In this document: one piece after another, positions 61,229-64,000 of the stretch
Numbering within the stretch: the stretch's first letter is position 1
Layout: every line of letters starts with the position of its first letter
NCBI GenBank assembly: GCA_963775275.1
Contig: CAVZII010000005.1
Coordinates: 2,852,001 to 2,916,000, forward strand
Length of the DNA: 64,000 nucleotides
Direction of reading: 5' to 3'
Source of the DNA: JANWHQ01 sp963775275
Lineage (GTDB): Bacteria; Pseudomonadota; Alphaproteobacteria; Caulobacterales; Caulobacteraceae
Made by a program: the position numbers and the translations under genes
Notes under the pieces: model-generated
Databases searched by the model: none
What the model was told of the DNA's origin: nothing
The model's input: the letters and a program-made list of their open reading frames with translations, nothing else

Positions 61229-62125
61229 TCACTCGAAGAACGCCACGCTCCTGAACTCGATGCTGCAGCGGACCTTGGCGTCGGGGAAGCTCGGGTCGTG
61301 GAAGGCGGTGTGCGGCGTGCGCCAGGCGACCGATTGGTCGGAGTCGTGGAACTTCAGGAGGATCGCCTCATCCCGCGTCATGTTGGAGAAATACCACCAG
61401 CGGTGCTCGGGGCTGTGGCGGAAGATCGCCGCGGCCGGGACCTGGTCCTCGTTTTCCATCGGCCCGAGCATGGCCTCCTCGGTGGGCGGCTCGTCCATGA
61501 CGAACATGGTGTTGGGCACGCCCTCGTCGGCGCGCACGCTGCGCGCATCGCAGACCGCCAGCGGCCAGTCCTGGGGAGGGTCGGAGAAGGCCCGCCAGAA
61601 GCTCGAGGCGATGAACCGCGAATAGCCTTTTCCATCAGGGAAGGCGCGCTCGTAGATCGCCCGCGCCATCCGCTCGGCGCGGTCGGGCGTCATGTCCACA
61701 TGGGCGTCGCTGGCCGGCGGCTGCATGCCGCCCCGGTGCGAGACGCTGAACTTGGGCTGCTCATAGGCGGAGAGGTCGCCGGAGGTGCGCGCCATCCAGC
61801 CGAGCGGCGCCACGCGGTTGGCGCCGGTCAGGGCCTTCACGGCGTCGATGACCTCGCCCGGATAGACCGCGTCGACCTCGGCCTTGTCGAAGAAGTCCTT
61901 CACCGCGCTCGGACGGTCGGCCAGGACGAACCCGTGGGTGTCGAGGCTGAACCGGTCGCGGATCGGCCGGCCGTCGCGCACCAGCACCTCGTGCGGCTCG
62001 AAGCGGCCGGTGTTGCGCTCCATGCCCGGAGTGACGAAGCGTCGGTTGATCAGCGAGTCCGCCGCGACGTAGTTGATGATCGCCGATACGGCGCGGACCT
62101 CGTCCTCTGCCTGGACCGCGCCCAT
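61229..62125 (-). CDS. CmcJ/NvfI-like oxidoreductase, paralog 1
   Basis: A 298-residue protein of the CmcJ/NvfI-like family (related to cephamycin 7-alpha-hydroxylase partner CmcJ and fungal GA4-desaturase-type proteins). NTGRFEPHEVLVRDGRPI and FSLDTHGFVLADRPSAVKDF mark the N-terminal half; WRAFSDPPQDWPLAVCDARS and HSPEHRWWYFSNMTRDEAIL with LKFHDSDQSVAWRTPHTAF mark the core. No standard 2OG-oxygenase triad is provable by eye. It lies 13 bases downstream of its tandem paralog. Confidence 0.7.
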   Translation of the reverse strand: MGAVQAEDEVRAVSAIINYVAADSLINRRFVTPGMERNTGRFEPHEVLVRDGRPIRDRFSLDTHGFVLADRPSAVKDFFDKAEVDAVYPGEVIDAVKALTGANRVAPLGWMARTSGDLSAYEQPKFSVSHRGGMQPPASDAHVDMTPDRAERMARAIYERAFPDGKGYSRFIASSFWRAFSDPPQDWPLAVCDARSVRADEGVPNTMFVMDEPPTEEAMLGPMENEDQVPAAAIFRHSPEHRWWYFSNMTRDEAILLKFHDSDQSVAWRTPHTAFHDPSFPDAKVRCSIEFRSVAFFE

Positions 62126-62138
62126 CGCCGCCGGGCCC

Positions 62139-63038
62139 TTATTCGAAGAACGCCACCGAGCGGCACTCGATCGATTCCCTGACCTTCCGGTCCGGGAAGC
62201 TGTTGTCCCAGAACGCCGTGTGCGGCGTGCGCCAGGCGACCGAGCGGTCGGAGTCGTGGAACTTGATCAGGATGGCCTCGTCCCGCGTCATGCTCGAGAA
62301 GTACCACCAGCGATGGTCCGGATTGTACCGGAAGATCGCCGCCGCGGGCTGGTCGGCGTCGGGCATGGGGGCGAACATCGCCTCGCCCTCGGGGATCTTG
62401 TCGACGATATAGAGGACGTTGGGCACGCCCTCGTCGTCGCCGACGCTGCGGTGGTCGCAGACCGCCAGCGGGCATTCCTGTGGCGGCTCGGAGAAGGTCC
62501 GCCAGAAGCTCGAATAGATGAAGCGCTTGAAGCCCGGCCCGTCCGGCCGCACGCGCTGATAGATCGCCCGGGCCTGGCGGTCGGCGCGGCCGGGCTCGGT
62601 GTCGATGTGCGCTTCGCCGGCCGGCGGCTGGATCCCGCCCTGGTGGGTGTAGGGGCCCTCGGCGCGCTTGAACTTCGAAAGATCGCCGGAGTTGCGGATC
62701 ATCCAGCCGCCGGCATGGACGAAGCTCGCGCCGGTCAGGCGCTTCACCTCGGCCTCCACCTCGGCCTGGTAGAGCCGGTCGACCTCGTCCTTGTCGTAGA
62801 AGTCGCTCACCGCGCTCGTGCTGTCGGCCAGGACGAAGCCGTGGGTGTCGAGGGTGAAGTGTCGCTTGATCGCGCGGCCGTCGCGCACCTTCACCTTGAA
62901 GGGGCCGTAGCTTCCGGTGTTCATCTCCACGCCGGCCGAGACGAAGCGGCGGTTGATCTCCGGTCCGGGCAGCAGGTAGTTGATCTCCGCCTCGACGGAG
63001 CGGACGCTCTCCTCGATGTCGGCTTCGACGACGCTCAT
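62139..63038 (-). CDS. CmcJ/NvfI-like oxidoreductase, paralog 2
   Basis: A 299-residue tandem paralog of 61229-62125: NTGSYGPFKVKVRDGRAIKR, FTLDTHGFVLADSTSAVSDF, WRTFSEPPQECPLAVCDHRS and YNPDHRWWYFSSMTRDEAIL with IKFHDSDRSVAWRTPHTAF. The pair is a recent duplication by its uniform similarity and spacing. The GST gene lies 22 bases upstream, so GST-CmcJ-CmcJ is probably an operon. Function unknown in bacteria of this group. Confidence 0.7.
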   Translation of the reverse strand: MSVVEADIEESVRSVEAEINYLLPGPEINRRFVSAGVEMNTGSYGPFKVKVRDGRAIKRHFTLDTHGFVLADSTSAVSDFYDKDEVDRLYQAEVEAEVKRLTGASFVHAGGWMIRNSGDLSKFKRAEGPYTHQGGIQPPAGEAHIDTEPGRADRQARAIYQRVRPDGPGFKRFIYSSFWRTFSEPPQECPLAVCDHRSVGDDEGVPNVLYIVDKIPEGEAMFAPMPDADQPAAAIFRYNPDHRWWYFSSMTRDEAILIKFHDSDRSVAWRTPHTAFWDNSFPDRKVRESIECRSVAFFE

Positions 63039-63060
63039 CCGGTCTGATCTCCTGGATCCC

Positions 63061-63822
63061 TCAGCGCACGTGGCCGGTGAAGGTGCGCAGCGCGGGATTG
63101 GTGTGGTCGGGCATCTCCAGCGCCGCCTTGACGCCGGGCCGGGCGCGCATCCGGTCGGCCCAGTCCAGGAGCCGCGGACAGCGCTCGGGCGTGCCGATCT
63201 CGGGGAACATGCGCGCCAGCATCATGCCGCAGTGGGCGAAGAAGTTGACGTCGGCCAGGGTGAACATGTCGCCGGCGAGCCAGGGAGCCCTGGAGAGCTG
63301 GTCCTCGACCTTGTCGACCGCGACCTCGATCTTGCGCGTGGCGTTGGCCAGGTCCGCCTCCGAGAAGCCCGAACGGGCGGTCTTCCACTTCTCGCGCTGC
63401 TCGTGCAGCGGGATGCGCTCGACCAGCTTCTCGAACTCGCCGGACTCGATGCCGCGGGCGATCACGCCCACCATCCGGTGCCAGCCCCACATGGAGACGT
63501 AGTTCATCACGTGCTCGTCGATGAACTTGTTCCAGTAGCGCATCCGCGCATTGCCCCTGGGCTCGCCCGGCCGCAGCGGCGGCGCCTCGGGGAAGGCGTC
63601 CTCGAGGTACTCGTTGATCACCGTGGTGTGGGTCACGATGAAGCCGTCGTGGTCCAGGACCGGCACCTGGCCTTCCGGGTTGATCGCGACGAACCATGGC
63701 TGGTGCTGCTCGAACTTGTGCAGGTCGACGTAGATGCTCTCGAACTCCAGGCCCTTCTCCTTGAGCGGGATCAAGGACTTCAGCGAATTGGCCACCGGTT
63801 CGGCGTGGTAGAGCTTGAGCAC
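63061..63822 (-). CDS. glutathione S-transferase, LigF-like
   Basis: A 253-residue GST. The thioredoxin-fold N terminus reads LKLYHAEPVANSLKSLIPLK and EKGLEFESIYVDLHKFEQHQ, with NPEGQVPVLDHDGFIVTHTT as the glutathione site. The spacing resembles Sphingobium LigF beta-etherase (NSLK, EKGLEFE, KFEQH, NPxGQVP). The GTG start at 63822 has AAGGGA eight bases upstream; a longer ATG frame from 63900 adds an unconserved basic leader. Beta-aryl ether cleavage is possible but not shown. Confidence 0.8.
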   Translation of the reverse strand: MLKLYHAEPVANSLKSLIPLKEKGLEFESIYVDLHKFEQHQPWFVAINPEGQVPVLDHDGFIVTHTTVINEYLEDAFPEAPPLRPGEPRGNARMRYWNKFIDEHVMNYVSMWGWHRMVGVIARGIESGEFEKLVERIPLHEQREKWKTARSGFSEADLANATRKIEVAVDKVEDQLSRAPWLAGDMFTLADVNFFAHCGMMLARMFPEIGTPERCPRLLDWADRMRARPGVKAALEMPDHTNPALRTFTGHVR

Positions 63823-63886
63823 GGGCGGTTTCCCTTCGGCGCGCCTCTGGCGGGGCGATCGCGTCCGATGCTTGTGCCACAGGGCC

Positions 63887-64000
63887 TCAGCGTGCGCCAA
63901 GGGCGGGCCGCGGCGAAGGCCGGCCCTCCAGCAGGGTGAACCAGCCGACGCCCGCCAGGACCACGACGGTGGCGGCGATGTCGACCCAGCCGATGGTTTC
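63887..64000 (-). CDS. C-terminal end of a membrane protein (partial)
   Basis: The minus-strand frame entering from the window edge encodes a final hydrophobic helix VDIAATVVVLAGVGWFTLLE followed by a short basic tail ending at TGA 63887-63889. It is probably the last transmembrane segment of a transporter or small membrane protein. The family cannot be named from 37 residues. Confidence 0.45.
   Translation of the reverse strand, partial: ETIGWVDIAATVVVLAGVGWFTLLEGRPSPRPALGAR

Overview
The window is high-GC DNA from an alphaproteobacterium, most likely Caulobacteraceae and plausibly Phenylobacterium. The grounds are uniform GC-rich codon use, a large TonB-dependent receptor, DUF6152-type secreted proteins, many short-chain dehydrogenases, an MFS-rich aromatic-catabolic gene set and dense palindromic intergenic repeats. 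The genus is inferred from gene content, because no rRNA or housekeeping marker is present.

Layout. 0-9.4 kb: a broken HNH-type gene, a membrane-anchored small heat shock protein, a chloramphenicol-phosphotransferase-like kinase, two secreted or cytosolic DUF8021/SnoaL-like paralogs around a gallate-type LigB-LigA fusion dioxygenase, an SDR, a methyltransferase and a YjhX-like protein. 9.6-18.4 kb: an sdpR-sdpI-CPBP protease operon, an SDR plus zinc alcohol dehydrogenase pair, a phage-terminase-small-subunit-like protein, a divergent mpl/ldcA peptidoglycan-recycling pair and a luciferase-like monooxygenase. 18.8-30.8 kb: a TonB receptor, a TPR-sulfotransferase-Sel1-prolyl-hydroxylase fusion, a YkgJ-like protein, a methyltransferase, a DHA2 exporter and a small membrane-protein/regulator operon. 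31-33.7 kb: two tandem pairs of DUF6152 protein plus a larger secreted partner. 33.8-34.2 kb: a truncated tRNA-Leu-like gene followed by a tRNA-Leu(UAA) gene split by a group I intron. 34.4-43.8 kb: a HigBA-like toxin-antitoxin pair, SMP-30-like, HIBADH-like and two glycosyltransferase genes, an S8 protease, an MFS transporter and a DUF3237 protein.

43.9-54 kb holds a homoprotocatechuate (3,4-dihydroxyphenylacetate) meta-cleavage cluster on the minus strand: hpaG1, hpaG2, hpaE, a LigA/LigB-like dioxygenase pair, vapBC, hpaD, hpaF, hpaH, hpaI and a MetE-like methyltransferase, with hpaR divergent. Together hpaD-E-F-G-H-I convert homoprotocatechuate to pyruvate and succinic semialdehyde. The 4-hydroxyphenylacetate hydroxylase (hpaBC) is not in the window. 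54-64 kb continues with a Bcr/CflA exporter, class III alcohol dehydrogenase, a secreted hydrolase, two more MetE-like proteins, an SDR, two CmcJ-like oxidoreductases and a LigF-like glutathione transferase.

At least ten genes are interrupted by one extra base that duplicates its neighbour (near 5523, 15025, 18224, 22603, 29725, 38442, 42719, 46335, 47393 and 49485). The shared signature points to uncorrected sequencing error more than to pseudogene formation, so these genes are described as if repaired, with the lesion noted. A 165-bp twin-hairpin element occurs three times (4055, 8211, 12356), and several other palindromic repeat families sit between genes.
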